Positions 12,680 to 23,110 of a stretch of DNA of 64,000 nt are shown here, piece by piece. Numbering within the stretch: position 1 is the stretch's first letter; each line of letters opens with the position of its first letter. The stretch is from Valencia hispanica (taxonomy: Eukaryota; Chordata; Actinopteri; Cyprinodontiformes; Valenciidae), in the NCBI GenBank assembly GCA_963556495.2, contig OY747715.1:19196739-19260738 (forward strand), given 5' to 3'. The position numbers and the translations under genes were made by a program. Under the pieces are notes generated by a model that ran no database searches, had not been told where the DNA came from, and saw only the letters and a program-made list of their open reading frames with translations.

Positions 12680-15465
12680 AGTGCAAAAATATTCACATAC
12701 TGACAAAATTGCTGGGTTAGTGTCAAAATGTACAAATGTGAACATTTATTGTGTTCTAATATAGATGATTTAAACAATGGAAGGAAGTCCATTTAAAATG
12801 TAGGAAATCTATTTTCAGCAATGTCATGCTGCTGAAAGCTGTGAAGCAAATCTGCTCTACTTCAGTTTTGATGTCAGGAACATGTTCTTTGTCTTAGGAA
12901 TTTTTCATGAAGCTTAATTGTTGCATTGTGGATGTGTAGGTGCTACATTTAGTTTGCTAAACATAATCACAACATGTTAATGTAAGATATGACTTACTGA
13001 CAGTTAAGATGGATGACAAATGTATTTAGTTCATGGGTAAACTATTTATCACCTTTAACTTGAAACAGATTTTAAGCAGTATATGTGTGGCTTTGGTGTA
13101 CATGTGATTTATTCACTCACAGCGGAGATGGTGCTTAATGACAAAGGCCTCCAGTGAGATTGTAATCACGTGGGATATGATGCAAATCTCGCAGGAGCAA
13201 ATGTTTTTAACGTTCCTACACGTGCTCTAATGCTTAACTTGGCTTTAATCACAATAATGGTGTTAATAAATTTAGTGAGAGATTAAAGCAAGGCTTCGCT
13301 GTGCAAATGTAAAATTTAATAGGCATTGAACCATTATGTTTTACACAGTGCATTTGAGAAAGGGCGAGGAAATTCATCAGGAAAAGGCTTTAATTGGTGC
13401 CATGCAAAAGTATTCATTCTCTTGAAACGTTTTGGGAAAACGTGTGGGAAAACATTAAAGTTTGTAGTTTAGTGTGACAAAATATAAAAAGTTTAAGGGG
13501 TATGAATCATTGTGCAGGACAGTCTTTGGTCATCTCAGTCATATCTCCTTTATGGATAAAATATGACATCAGGATTTCCTTTCATTTCATGTTTTTTATC
13601 AGGCGTCTGACAGATGACTTCCAACACATTTTGACCCAATCTGACTATATGTCATGTTTTAACTCTGTCATTAAATGAAAAAGAGAAAGTATGCACCAAT
13701 CCATCCATTATATACTGCTTATCCTTGCAGGGTCACAGGGAAGCTGGTGCCTATCTCCAGCAAAAAGGGAAGTACAAGTATACAAATTTGTGAACTTAGT
13801 TGAGTGAATGCAAAAGTGCTATCAAAAATAATCCAAAATGAGCATTCATAACTTTTAGTTTAAGCATAATGTTTGGAAACCCTGTGTTGCTTCAGTTGAT
13901 TATTTGAAAAGGAAAACAAAGAAAAAAGCTTCCTGATGAATGATGTGAAAAAAAATGAAAAAGTGCATTATTACTTCATTACCAACATATACCCACAACC
14001 TCTTGTGCAACACTGTTTATTTAGTTTCATTTTTAATCCACTTCAGTCTCATTTTGTTTCCAGTGATTATCTTCCTACTGGTTCTTATTTTTTTCTTGGG
14101 CTCCTAAATGTGTGAAATCATTTCATCTGACCAGAAGTCATGAGTGTTTGTTGAACTCTTTGAATACTAAAGGGTTTAGAAAATTCAGTTCAGTCACAGT
14201 GCATTCATTTATCTAAAAAACGCAACAAAAACAAGTGTTCATATTTAAGAAGATTTGCACATAAAGATGGCTTTGACATCTTAACCATAACATTTTTCTC
14301 TCTCTCTCACACACTTTCTCTATCTTTTTATACACTCTCATTTCCTTTGTAGCTAAAAATGTCAGTGTAAATCTCCACACTGAACACAAACTCTTAATGA
14401 GTTGAAAAAATCTAAGCAAAAAAGATTTAGTTCCCTAATTTAGATTTTTTTTGCATACAGAAAGGAATGAGGCCAGCAGTTCAGTCAACTAAACAGACTG
14501 ACCTTTGGATTTAACAGCTGACAAGGCAATATGATCTATTAGCTGCAAGACAAGGCTTTAGAATAAATCAGCCTTACAAACAGCAATTATTGGACTACAA
14601 ATTAGCTGCATAACAGACAGGCTTACTACCCACGGCTTATTTGACTTTTTTTGTTGTTACTTTTCAAAAGTTTGAGCAGAATTTTTTACATTATTTTTTT
14701 CTTTTAGACTTTCAGACTGTATTGTATTCTAACTAAATCAGGCAATTAAAGGATGAACAGATAAGCAGTTATTGTCAATGGATGAGCTGTGATGTAGATC
14801 CAGGACAGGGTTCGTTCATCACAAAAACTAACAAGATAAACTGACCATGCACACACACACCTACTCTAACAGTCTTACCGGAGAGTAAATTAGAGAGTAC
14901 AATTCAATTCAATTAACCTAATATGCAACTAAAAAACAAAGCTAACAAATGATTATTAAACTGCTGTCACACTGGATTATATCTTTCCCTGTATATATCC
15001 ATACAACTATATTTTACATGTGTTCCTGTCCCCAGCTGTCATCGGGCGAGAGGCGGTGTACACCTTGGACAGGTCGCCAGTCCATCGCAGGGCACCACAC
15101 CAACATATTTAGTAAGTTTTATTTTTTTAAACAGACTGTGGCAACTGAAAGCAACTTTGAGATGATTCAGATGTCCAGAACCTCGATATCTCAGAATAAA
15201 CAAGTGTAAAATTAGTTTGATCAAGAACAACAGTCATAAATATAAGCCATAAAAAGGGCTGGAGACCAAAAGCTTCATAAAAATCTAAAAACAGTTACAA
15301 TAAGGTTGTGCATTGTTTTCAGTAAATAACAGACACTCTATGTAGAAAAAAAACACAGAGAAAATGGGGGGCAGCAATATATCCTAGAGTTCTTGCCCCC
15401 CAATCCAAAGTAACAGAAGAGATACAACAATGGCTAAAAAAACAGATTTTATTTCACCTAATTTG
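12680..15465. other. mostly unique sequence with small retroposon and Tc1 scraps
   Basis: About 13408-13530 has a Tc1-like end phrase (CAAAAGTATTCATTC). About 13700-13775 is a short SINE/LINE-tail fragment with CCATCCATTATATACTGCTT and CCTATCTCCAGC. About 14760-14935 and 15036-15105 are minus-oriented pieces of the SINE-like family (TCATCGGGCGAGAGGC, GGTCGCCAGTCCATCGCAGG). The stretch 13190-13400 is listed separately as a possible conserved non-coding element. No protein-coding gene is seen. Confidence 0.45.
13190..13400. promoter_or_regulatory. possible conserved non-coding element
   Basis: Complex, non-repetitive sequence rich in TAAT/ATTA cores and CTTTAATC motifs, unlike the surrounding transposon debris. 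Teleost gene deserts near developmental genes often hold such enhancers. This is a guess from composition; no function is shown. Confidence 0.2.
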
Positions 15466-15789
15466 TTTATTTATTAGGATCCCCATTAGTTTCCACCGAG
15501 GTGGTTAGTCTTCCTGGGGTCCAACCAAATCATGTGCAATACTAGCATGAAACATTTTAGACAAATAATACATTTCAAATTACAGAAAACACAAGCACGT
15601 ACAGCTTTTTGATTTACAGTACACATTAGAATATGTAAAACGTTCAAGTAAAGCCAGTACTTAAACTAGATTTTAAAACTTTTTTTTAAGACAGAATGCC
15701 CTTAGGGTTCTTGGTTAGTTTAATCCATTCCTGGAATGCTCTATTACGGTGGTCGGGAAGTGCAAAACAAAATTACAATACCCTGAAAC

Positions 15790-15930
15790 ACTTTTACATT
15801 TTTACTGAAGCACATTTACAAGTTTACCGAAACACATTTACAAGTTTACCGAAACACTTTTACAAATTTACCAAAACACTTTTACAAATTCACCGAAACA
15901 CATTTATAAGTTTAACAAAACACATTTACA
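15790..15930 (+). repeat. 22-bp subterminal tandem repeats
   Basis: About six to seven units of the pattern ACAC(A/T)TTTACAA(G/A)TT(T/C)ACCGAA lie in tandem in the left arm. A decayed, inverted set lies in the right arm at about 16480-16620. Repeats just inside transposon ends often serve as transposase binding sites, which is an inference here. Confidence 0.8.
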
Positions 15931-16000
15931 AAGACATGACCTGGAAGTGATACTGCAGGGATGAGGTTAGGGTCGGGACAAGACCAAAGTAGTAACAGTA

Positions 16001-16294
16001 ATGGAATCGATCCTGCCAGCAGCTCAATCTGCAGAGATGTTTTGCCCGTTTTGCGGAATCTATTTTCAAGTTTTAGGGACATTTTCTGGTGATTGTGGAC
16101 ATAGTTTGGACTTTGAGAACGGAGAGGGAGAAGAGGTCAGTTTTATGGACTGCCTCGTAAAGTATTTAAACGAAGGCCACTCATACAATGTGATTGTTGA
16201 CATGATGGAACGGCTTCACGGTGTCCGCCTGTCTTTGTGGACCGTGAAAACGAAATTAAATAATGCCGGATTTTACCGCGGAAAAAACTATTAA
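16001..16294 (+). CDS. 97-residue zinc-finger/HTH protein, N-terminal fragment of a transposase
   Basis: Begins MESILPAAQSAE, then a CPFC pair at residues 15-18 and CGH at 32-34, a plausible small zinc-binding unit. A helix-turn-helix-like stretch follows with YLNEGHSYNVIVDMM and HGVRLSLWTVKTKL, ending GFYRGKNY and TAA. The downstream bases, read past the stop, still encode the phrase KVDIRNAI, which fits continuation into the body of an integrase-like protein known from fish transposons. I therefore read this as a truncated transposase N-terminus carried by a non-autonomous element; it might still bind the 22-bp repeats. The frame is open without defects. An inverted, diverged second copy of the start lies on the minus strand from 16410. 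Confidence 0.6.
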   Translation: MESILPAAQSAEMFCPFCGIYFQVLGTFSGDCGHSLDFENGEGEEVSFMDCLVKYLNEGHSYNVIVDMMERLHGVRLSLWTVKTKLNNAGFYRGKNY

Positions 16295-16410
16295 TCTAAA
16301 GTAGATATCAGAAACGCAATCAGACTTCTTCCCTCTAAAGCTTGAAAATAGATTCGGAAAAACGGGCAAAACATCTCTGCAGATTGAGCTGCTGGCAGGA
16401 TCGATTCCAT
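16291..16410 (-). pseudogene. inverted duplicate start of the 97-residue gene
   Basis: On the minus strand the ATG at 16410-16408 opens the same MESILPAAQSAE sequence. The second cysteine of CPFC has become phenylalanine (CPFF), and after residue 25 the sequence leaves the homology. The frame closes after about 39 codons near 16291. It is part of the right inverted arm and is too short to be functional by itself. Confidence 0.65.
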
Positions 16411-17127
16411 TACTGTTACCACTTTGGTCTTGTCCTGACCCTAACCTCATCCCTGCAGTGTCACTTCTAGGTCATGTCTTTGTAAATGTGTTTTGTTAAA
16501 CTGTAGAAGTGTTTGTTTTTTTTACTTGTACAAGTGTTTTGCGGTAAGATTGTAAATGTGTTTCGGTAAACTTGTAAATGTGTTTTGGTAAACTTGTAAA
16601 AGTGTTTCAGGTTAATTTAATTTTGTTTTGCACTTCCCGGCCACCGTACTCTATAGATGGCAGAGTTCCGCAGAAAATTTGTGCTGGGACGTTTAACCAC
16701 TAATTTGAAAAATGATACTGGTCGACCTGTCAAAATGATTTTTTCGATAAATATGAGTAGGTTAAATTGCAGCTTAAGATTTAAGTTAGGCCATGATAAA
16801 GTACGGTGGATATTCGCAACACTAGTGGCATATGAACATCTTAAGGCTAAATGAGCAGCCTTGTTCTGGACGAGCTGCAATTTTAATAAGTCTGATTTGT
16901 TTGCTGCGGACCATATGACTGCATAGTATTCAATGTGAGATAACACTAAGGATTGTACTACTTCTTTCAATACTATAAGAGTAACAAAATAGGAACATCT
17001 AACAGCGACAATGCTTTTGCCCATTTTGCTTACAATATTTATATGATACGACCATGAAAGATAACGATCCACTGTGATACCAAGTAGTTTAATTTGATTT
17101 ACTTGCTCGGGTACGGAGCTCTTTGTT

Positions 17128-17833
17128 TTAAAGTGCAACTGAAACCCCTGAAAAAGCATAACCCCGCCCCAAGACAACATTAAAAAAATTCTACAAAGTG
17201 GGCGGTGCCAGGAAGAATGGAGGGGTATGGCCAAGTGTGGGGGAAAAGCGGAGGGGGGGACGTGGGGGTGTGTTCAGGAGGACAGTGACAGCTACCTTAA
17301 TGTAACACTGAAACATGGACAGTGACCAAAGCGACGTTGGCTGAGTCAGCGCTGCCCGAGGCCGGCGCTGCTGCTGAGGGAGAGAAAGACAGGATGGGTC
17401 CGGTCTCTGAGTGGTGATGCTAATGTTCAAAACAGTATGTTAGCTATGCTAACTAAGTGCTAATGGGATAATAATGGTAAACTGAAAAACGCAATCCCAC
17501 TCCAAACTCGCCACGGGGGGGCCGGTATGTCTGATAGTTTTATACTCAAACCCACGGGGCGTGTCTGTGAGACCATGGCTGCTGTGACGCAGTCAATGCC
17601 TGTGACGTAGAGATGTACCGCTCTCCACCAATCACAAAATTCAAATGCAGTAACCACCGTTCAACCCTAAGAGGGCACCACTAAGACGTTTTTTGACCAA
17701 AAAGTGTAGAATTGAACAAGTTTACACCAAAATGTAAAAAAATCCCCTGAAACTGAAAGACTGCATTGGTAAAGACCCATTTATACAGTTTAGAAGCAAA
17801 AGAAAGTTGTTTTGGGGTTTAGTTACTCTTTAA
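17128..17833. mobile_element. TTAA-flanked MITE, 706 bp (family B)
   Basis: The ends are TTAA+AGTGCAACTGAAACCCC and GGGGTTTAGTTACTCT+TTAA, an imperfect inverted repeat inside TTAA. It sits in the RT gene of the minus-strand LINE between the codons for DDPRLIL and KTKSS. With the element and one TTAA left out, the LINE frame is continuous, which confirms both boundaries. No transposase is present. The target and the AG start match three other elements in the window, pointing to piggyBac- or Kolobok-type movement. Confidence 0.85.
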
Positions 17834-18711
17834 GTATCAACCGTGGGTCATCACATAATCGCTGTTTGCTTCCAATTAACATACATTTGGTTTTCTTAAC
17901 ATTTAAAACCATATGATTATCACTAACCCACTTGCTAATTAGACCCATCTCAATTGTTTTGTATCCTTGATATCTCACTTTCACTTGGACTCGAGTAGAA
18001 CATAGTTGAGTCGTCAGCATACATGACAACTGAACATTGTTTTAGAACATGGAGCAAGTCATTAGTATAAACTGAGTAAAAAAGAGGGACCAGGGAGCTG
18101 CCTTGAGGAAGGGCACAATGGAGTTTGCATCTACTGGATAAGAAGCCATCATCAAATCAAATCAAACTTTATTTATAAAGCCCTTTTCATACAAGAAGTT
18201 GCATCACAAAGTGCTTTACAGATTAAAATGACCCCACATAAAACCACCTTCCCTTCCCTACCCCACAGATTTAAAAGCATGGTCACAGTTATACCCCCCT
18301 CCCCCCAACCCATCTCCCATGCACACACACAGTTAAAAGAAAAAGTTAAAAAGGACATTGGGCCGAGTGTAGATGAACCATGCAAGGAAACGCCATCAGA
18401 GGAGCCATCTGCCCCGGCAGCGGTAGACCAACAGCAGCAGCTGAGGCACCGAAACAGGGCGCCCAGTGGAGGCAAGGCCAAGACCCCCACCTCCACCCAG
18501 GCTCCACCTGGAGAGCACCCAGGCAGCCACAGCCGACCACCGCTCCCAGGGCAGAGGGCTCCCACAGAGGAAACACTGGAACGGGGATTAAGATAAATGA
18601 AAGTATAAAAATAAACACTAAATTAATGTGCTAAGATTAAATAGTAAAACTGATTAAAATGTAATCAAATAAAACATGCAGAGCAATTAAACAAACAGTA
18701 ATAAAAAATAA

Positions 18712-18984
18712 TCAGTTAAAAGCTAGGCTAAAAAGGTGAGTCTTGAGCCTGCTCTTAAAAACATGAACGTTCTCTGGGGCCCTGAGGTCCTCTGGCAGCC
18801 TGTTCCAGAGGTGAAGGCCATAAAACTGGAAAGACGCCTCGCCATGCGTGTGTGTCCTGACTTTTGGGGTGACAAGAAGACAGCTGCCAGAGGAGCGCAG
18901 AAACCGCGAAGGTTTATATGGTAAAAGCAATTCAGAGAGATAAGAAGGCCTGGGTTCAGAGTCACCAGGTGACTCTGAACCCAT
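18712..18984 (-). pseudogene. L2-type RT C-terminal fragment
   Basis: 90 codons with YLSELLLPYKPSRFLRS, HGEASFQFYGLHLWNRLP and [14 protein letters not shown]. It is the downstream half of the minus-strand L2 copy; the upstream half is at 20290-19957. Confidence 0.8.
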
Positions 18985-19955
18985 TCAAACCCTAAATCAA
19001 TGCATTGACCAAATAAATGGATGGATGTGCCATAACTTTCTCCAGCTGAATAGAAACAAAACTAAAGTGATTATTTTTGGTCCCAAGGAGGAACGATCAA
19101 GAGTCAGCACACAGCTTCAATTAATACAGCTAGAAACTACTGATCAGGTTCGTAACCTAGGTGTAGTAATGGACTCAGACCTGAACCTCCAGGGTCACAT
19201 AAAGGCAATAACAAGGTCAGCGTTCTATCACCTGAAGAACATCTCTAGGATTAAAGGACTGATTTTGCAACACGACCTAGAAAAACTCATCCATGTGTTT
19301 ATCTTTAGTCGGATTGATTACTGCAACAGCATCTTCACAGGTCTGCCTAAAAAGTCAATCAGACAGCTGCAGCTGATCCAGAACGCTGCCGCTCGCGTCC
19401 TCACTAGAACCAGGAAAGTAGAGCACATCACCCCAGTTCTAAAGTCCTTACACTGGCTCCCTGTAGCTCAGAGAATAGACTTTAAAATACTTTTACTAGT
19501 TTATAAATCATTACATGGCTTAGCACCAAAATATGTTGAAGACCTGTTGTCATGGTACCAACCACCAAGACCACTCAGGTCCTCCAACTCTAGCCTACTA
19601 AACATCCCTAGACTCAGAACTAAACATGGAGAAGCAGCTTTCAGTTTTTATGCTCCCCTTATCTGGAACAGACTTCCTGACGAGTGTAGAGCTGCTGAAA
19701 CTCTGAACTGCTTTATATCGAGACTAAAAACCCATCTGTTTAGAATTGCCTTTGAGTAAATGCTTGATGTTATATGTATGAAATGTGTTCATGCTCTCTT
19801 GCTTTTTTTTTTTTTCTCTTGCTTTATTGTGTATCATGTGTAATGTGTGTTTCTTTAATGTGTTTCTTTTAAATCACCAAATCATGTAAAGCACCTTGAA
19901 TTACCCTGCTGTTGAAAGTGTGCTATACAAATAAAATTGCCTTGCCTTGCCTAAG
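18970..19955 (+). mobile_element. younger L2-like LINE, 5'-truncated, plus strand
   Basis: A 3' fragment of an L2-type element inserted in opposite orientation inside the minus-strand L2 copy. It holds the open C-terminal part of the RT gene and a short 3' UTR. It ends AAATAAAATTGCCTTGCCTTGCC, the typical L2 tail of short tandem repeats. The 5' edge near 18970 is approximate. Confidence 0.85.
19022..19759 (+). CDS. L2-type reverse transcriptase, C-terminal 244 residues (partial)
   Basis: The open frame covers the end of the RT domain and the C-terminal region: [72 protein letters not shown] and [18 protein letters not shown], ending [12 protein letters not shown] before TAA. Codons just upstream of the ATG continue the family match, so this is a 5'-truncated copy rather than a complete gene. 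There are no stops or frameshifts in 735 bases, so it is younger than its neighbours. The missing catalytic N-terminal half makes it inactive. Confidence 0.85.
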   Translation, partial: WMCHNFLQLNRNKTKVIIFGPKEERSRVSTQLQLIQLETTDQVRNLGVVMDSDLNLQGHIKAITRSAFYHLKNISRIKGLILQHDLEKLIHVFIFSRIDYCNSIFTGLPKKSIRQLQLIQNAAARVLTRTRKVEHITPVLKSLHWLPVAQRIDFKILLLVYKSLHGLAPKYVEDLLSWYQPPRPLRSSNSSLLNIPRLRTKHGEAAFSFYAPLIWNRLPDECRAAETLNCFISRLKTHLFRIAFE

Positions 19956-20018
19956 ACCATTAAGACACTTAAAAACCATTAAAAGAGCCTTAAAGTCGAT
20001 CCTGAAATGTACGGGTAG

Positions 20019-20290
20019 CTAATGCAATGATTTTAAGACTGGTGTAATGTGCTCCCGCCTCCTGGTCTTCGTCAGGACACGTGCTGCTGAATTTTGTAGT
20101 AGTTGTAAACCTGATATACTCTTTTTGGGAAGACCAGAAAGCAGGGCATTATAGTAATCAATTCTACTGGAGATAAAAGCATGCATCAGTGTCTCCGTGT
20201 TGGGCCGAGAGAGAATGGGGCGCACTCTGGCGATGTTCTTTAGTTGATAAAAATCTATTTTAGTAATATTTTTTATGTGAGGAATAAAAG
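20019..20290 (-). pseudogene. L2-type RT fragment, upstream half
   Basis: Encodes NITKIDFYQLKNIARVRP through [10 protein letters not shown] in one frame. The family sequence then continues to about 19957, where the plus-strand L2 copy interrupts it. The first residues of the 94-codon open frame belong to the older LINE. Confidence 0.75.
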
Positions 20291-20930
20291 TAAACATAAA
20301 CAACTTGTTGACTTCTGTCCATTAGATGGTCTCTGATCCAAAACAGAGACCTGGTAGACAGACTGTAATATTTTAATTTAGCTAAAAGAACATCATAATT
20401 TATCAAAAATACTGCGCTAAAATCTATAAATGACTCCATCTACATTACCATTATCTAGATCCTAATACCAACTGTCTATAATGTGGACAAGAACTGTTGC
20501 AATGGAGTTGTTGGGCTTATAGACATGCTGGAATTTAGTGAACCCATTTTCATACTGACACTTAAAACTGGTCTGTAGACCTCTGTTGAAAATATGGTAG
20601 AGCAGTCAAGACACCGTCTTTGCCGCAATTTTCAATAGTCTACCACCTATATAATCAACCTCTTTAAAAGGCTCTCTACTTTTTTGATACCAACAGTGGT
20701 TAGGTCAAATGCACATTGCTTATCTCTCATTATTTTGTTTGTTATAAAGGTAATGGAGTATGTCCGATCCCCTTTAGTCATATTCGACTTAACTACTTTT
20801 TTTTCTGTGTAAAACAATTTGAAATAATTAGCAATTTCTTGTGTAGTTAGGCGTCCGTTGCCCCTGCCCCATAAGACATGATTTTACTGTTACTGCCAGA
20901 CTAGCATAGAAATTACCTCATTACAATTTT

Positions 20931-22350
20931 AGATTTCTATGTTCATTATATCTTTTTCTAATCAAACTGTCATGTTGGAGTTAAGCTTCTTGATCCGCAT
21001 GCAGAGCACCACTAGAGAGACCAAATGTAAAGGTTTTTATTGAGACAATGATTCTGAGGGGATGATAAAGGATGTGGGAACCGGAAACACTCCACAGGGA
21101 CATGGAGGTGAGAGAGGACAACAAACTCTGACGGTTCAACAATGAGGCACTGAAGATCTGACAGCCAGCTCCTTATACCCTCATCCAGTGATGAGCTCAA
21201 TGAGCTACACCTGTGCAGGTGCAGCAAGCTGGCTCCACCCCCGGCTTGATGGACAGGTCCCCAGCTCAGCCAGGACCTCTGGTGGAAATCTCCACAAATG
21301 GTGGAGAAATAAGCACAAAGCAGGTAGAAAACGCTACCACAGACAAACATTCCAGTCTCCTAACACAAACAACGTAAAGTGTACCTCTTCTTTAATCTAT
21401 ATACCCAGCTGGTGTATCCATTGCAAGCTTGGAATGGGGTTAGCCCAGGTTGAGGGGCTGTTTACATTTTCTTTGAGTAAACGACAGATTTCACTGGTGG
21501 TTTAACCTTTAATCAGATACACTGCACTCTCAGAGCAGCAGGAAGTACAGATGTGCAGAAACACAGCATCTTTGGCAGGAAGATGAATGGCTTTCACTTT
21601 CAGTGTGCCTTGTACATCACAGCTGCATAAAACCAGCAACAATTTACTGCAATAATTAGAAATCTAACATTGTTGGCAGTTATTTTTATGGACAAGAACT
21701 TTGAAACCTTTATGTACTTCACTCACAGGTGGAAGAAATTGGGGTGTAGATGCAAGTATGTATGAATTTAAAATTGTTACAGATAAGATTGAGTCTTGTA
21801 TTATTATTGTTCCATAATGAACAGCTACAGAGAAAAACGGTCCACTGCCTTCATGCTGAGACAGTTAGGTCAGGGACTGTTATGGTAGTTTCCCCAAAGG
21901 ATGTGCTTGTGGTAAAGTAAAGGCAACAAGTCGGCTCTTTGGATATTATTCTGTGCTAATTTAATCAGAAACAAGTCCCAAGGTAAAAGAAATTTTAAGA
22001 AAGACAACCAAAAACAGGAAAAACCTAGATAGTGGTATTTTTAAAAGGATGAAAAAAGAAAAAAAAGCTCTGCGCTAAACCTTGTACAGATCTGATATCT
22101 GTTAGATCTACAGTCACGAGAGGTTTACTGTAGACCTAAATGACTTCCATGCTTTGGTGTCAAGAAAGTAAAACAAAGGGTTGCCTGTACTCAGCTACAT
22201 TAGGCAAGACAGTTCTAAAGATCTCATGATGCTATTCCTTGAACAATGCAGGGGCAATTGTTGAATCTAAAAAAAAGAAAAACCCATTATTTCAATAATG
22301 AAACAGTACCATAAAATAGTTTAGAATTACACTAAAATAATCCAAATGGG
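20931..22350. other. non-coding sequence, possible retroelement debris
   Basis: The stretch 20995-21345 (AAGGTTTTTATTGAGACAAT..., with several CTCCACC blocks) has the look of a terminal part of some retroelement but shows no paired repeat or boundary. No gene is recognised. Confidence 0.3.
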
Positions 22351-22359
22351 TACAGAATC

Positions 22360-23110
22360 CTGAAGACCAAGAGCCACTGCAGACAGGTCAGGGTCAAAGT
22401 TGTGGAGAAGTTTAAAGAAGAGATTAGGTTACAAAACAGTGTCCCAAGCTTTTAACATCCCAACAAACACAACCGCACACCTTGGTATGACAAAACAGGT
22501 AAGAATAATATTTACTATATAAAATTGGCAAAGCTGAAGAGATCAACCAGTCAGGTGGAAGAATTGACAGGGCAACTTTTAGTTGTGCACTCAACAAAAC
22601 CAGCGTTTATGGAACAGTGGGAAAAAGAACGTGATTGTCAAAATAAATTCACAAGAAGTCCTGCTTGCCAAAAACCAAGTAGGGGATACAGAAAACATGT
22701 TGGAGAAGGTGTTCTGGTCAAATGAGAGCAGAATAGAACTTTTTTCCTAAAGGTAAATTATATAAGTCGCAGAAATCACAAATCAAGCTTAACACACCTT
22801 CCCTACGGTAAAACATGGTGGTGTAAGCTTTGTGCTGCAGTAATGCTTTTCTTCAGCAAGGACAGGAAGGTTGTCAGTGTTGATTGGATGATGGATGGAG
22901 CCAAATACAGTGTAATCCTGAAGAAAGCATGTTAGGCTGCCAAAGACTTAAAACTGAGGTGAAAGTTCCTTTTCCAAGACAACAACAACACTAAAAATAC
23001 AGCTACAGCTAAAAAAAAAAAAGAAAAAATATTTTTTTTGAGGAATCATTTGAGATCTGTAGCTATGTGTACAAATTAAAACGTTGCATTTGCAATGCCC
23101 TGATAAAGCT
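22360..23110 (+). mobile_element. degenerate Tc1-like transposon
   Basis: Plus-strand relics of a Tc1 transposase: GACAGGTCAGGGTCAAAGTT (N-terminal helix-turn-helix region) at about 22385, and GGTAAAACATGGTGGTGT and CTTCAGCAAGGACAGGAAGG (catalytic core) at about 22806-22870. There are many frameshifts and internal losses; no inverted ends can be paired. Confidence 0.6.

Larger units (their letters stand above)
15745..16648. mobile_element. 904-bp hairpin-like DNA transposon with 6-bp target duplication
   Basis: The ends are TACGGTGGTCGGGAAGTGC and, inverted, TACGGTGGCCGGGAAGTGC. The element is flanked by a perfect CTCTAT duplication (15739-15744 and 16649-16654). Long inverted arms run 15745-16080 and 16332-16648 around a 251-bp loop. 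The outer arms hold about seven imperfect 22-bp repeats of the type ACACATTTACAAGTTTACCG. The inner arms are nearly identical and carry the start of a coding sequence. The element lies inside the C-terminal codons of the minus-strand LINE, whose frame is continuous across the site when the element and one CTCTAT are excluded. The 6-bp duplication, 5'-TAC ends and integrase-like N-terminus make me think of the IS3EU-type superfamily, but that is from memory. Confidence 0.85.
18154..20290 (-). mobile_element. L2-like LINE copy inserted in the older LINE
   Basis: Runs on the minus strand from about 20290 down to a (CAAAT)n-type tail at 18154. The upstream part (20290-19957) encodes the L2 RT C-terminal phrases FYQLKNIAR, SRIDYYNALLSGLPKKS and VLTKTRRREHITPVL. 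The downstream part (18984-18712) encodes YLSELLLPYKPSR and [14 protein letters not shown] 3' UTR of about 550 bp follows. The two parts are separated by a plus-strand L2 copy. The left boundary follows GAAGCCATC of the older LINE and the right one follows its VVYV codons. Confidence 0.8.
15466..20930 (-). mobile_element. non-LTR retrotransposon (LINE), broken by nested insertions
   Basis: Five collinear minus-strand pieces make up one reverse-transcriptase gene. About 20880-20295 has the pre-RT and early RT part, including GRLLKIAAK and WIRDHLMDRSQQVV. About 18153-17834 has LPQGSSLVPL, the catalytic YADD and VSKWVSDN-like sequence up to the phrase DDPRL. Then 17127-16655 has LLGITVDRYLSW, and 15738-15690 holds the C-terminal codons. 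The 3' UTR runs to about 15466 and ends with AATGGGGATCCTAATAAA on the minus strand. The insertions are described separately. Two of them leave a continuous reading frame if one target copy is counted, so the hits were precise. Several stops and frameshifts elsewhere show it is dead. The clade is uncertain; I favour the Jockey/CR1/L2 side of LINEs. Confidence 0.75.

Noticed and set aside
14283..14340. Pyrimidine-rich CTCTCTCTC tract as a possible splice acceptor
   Set aside because: No open exon follows on either strand.
18173..18634. Overlapping 80-130 codon frames on both strands
   Set aside because: They lie in the GC-rich 3' UTR of an L2-like LINE, and the same frames recur in the inverse copy at 30142-30647.
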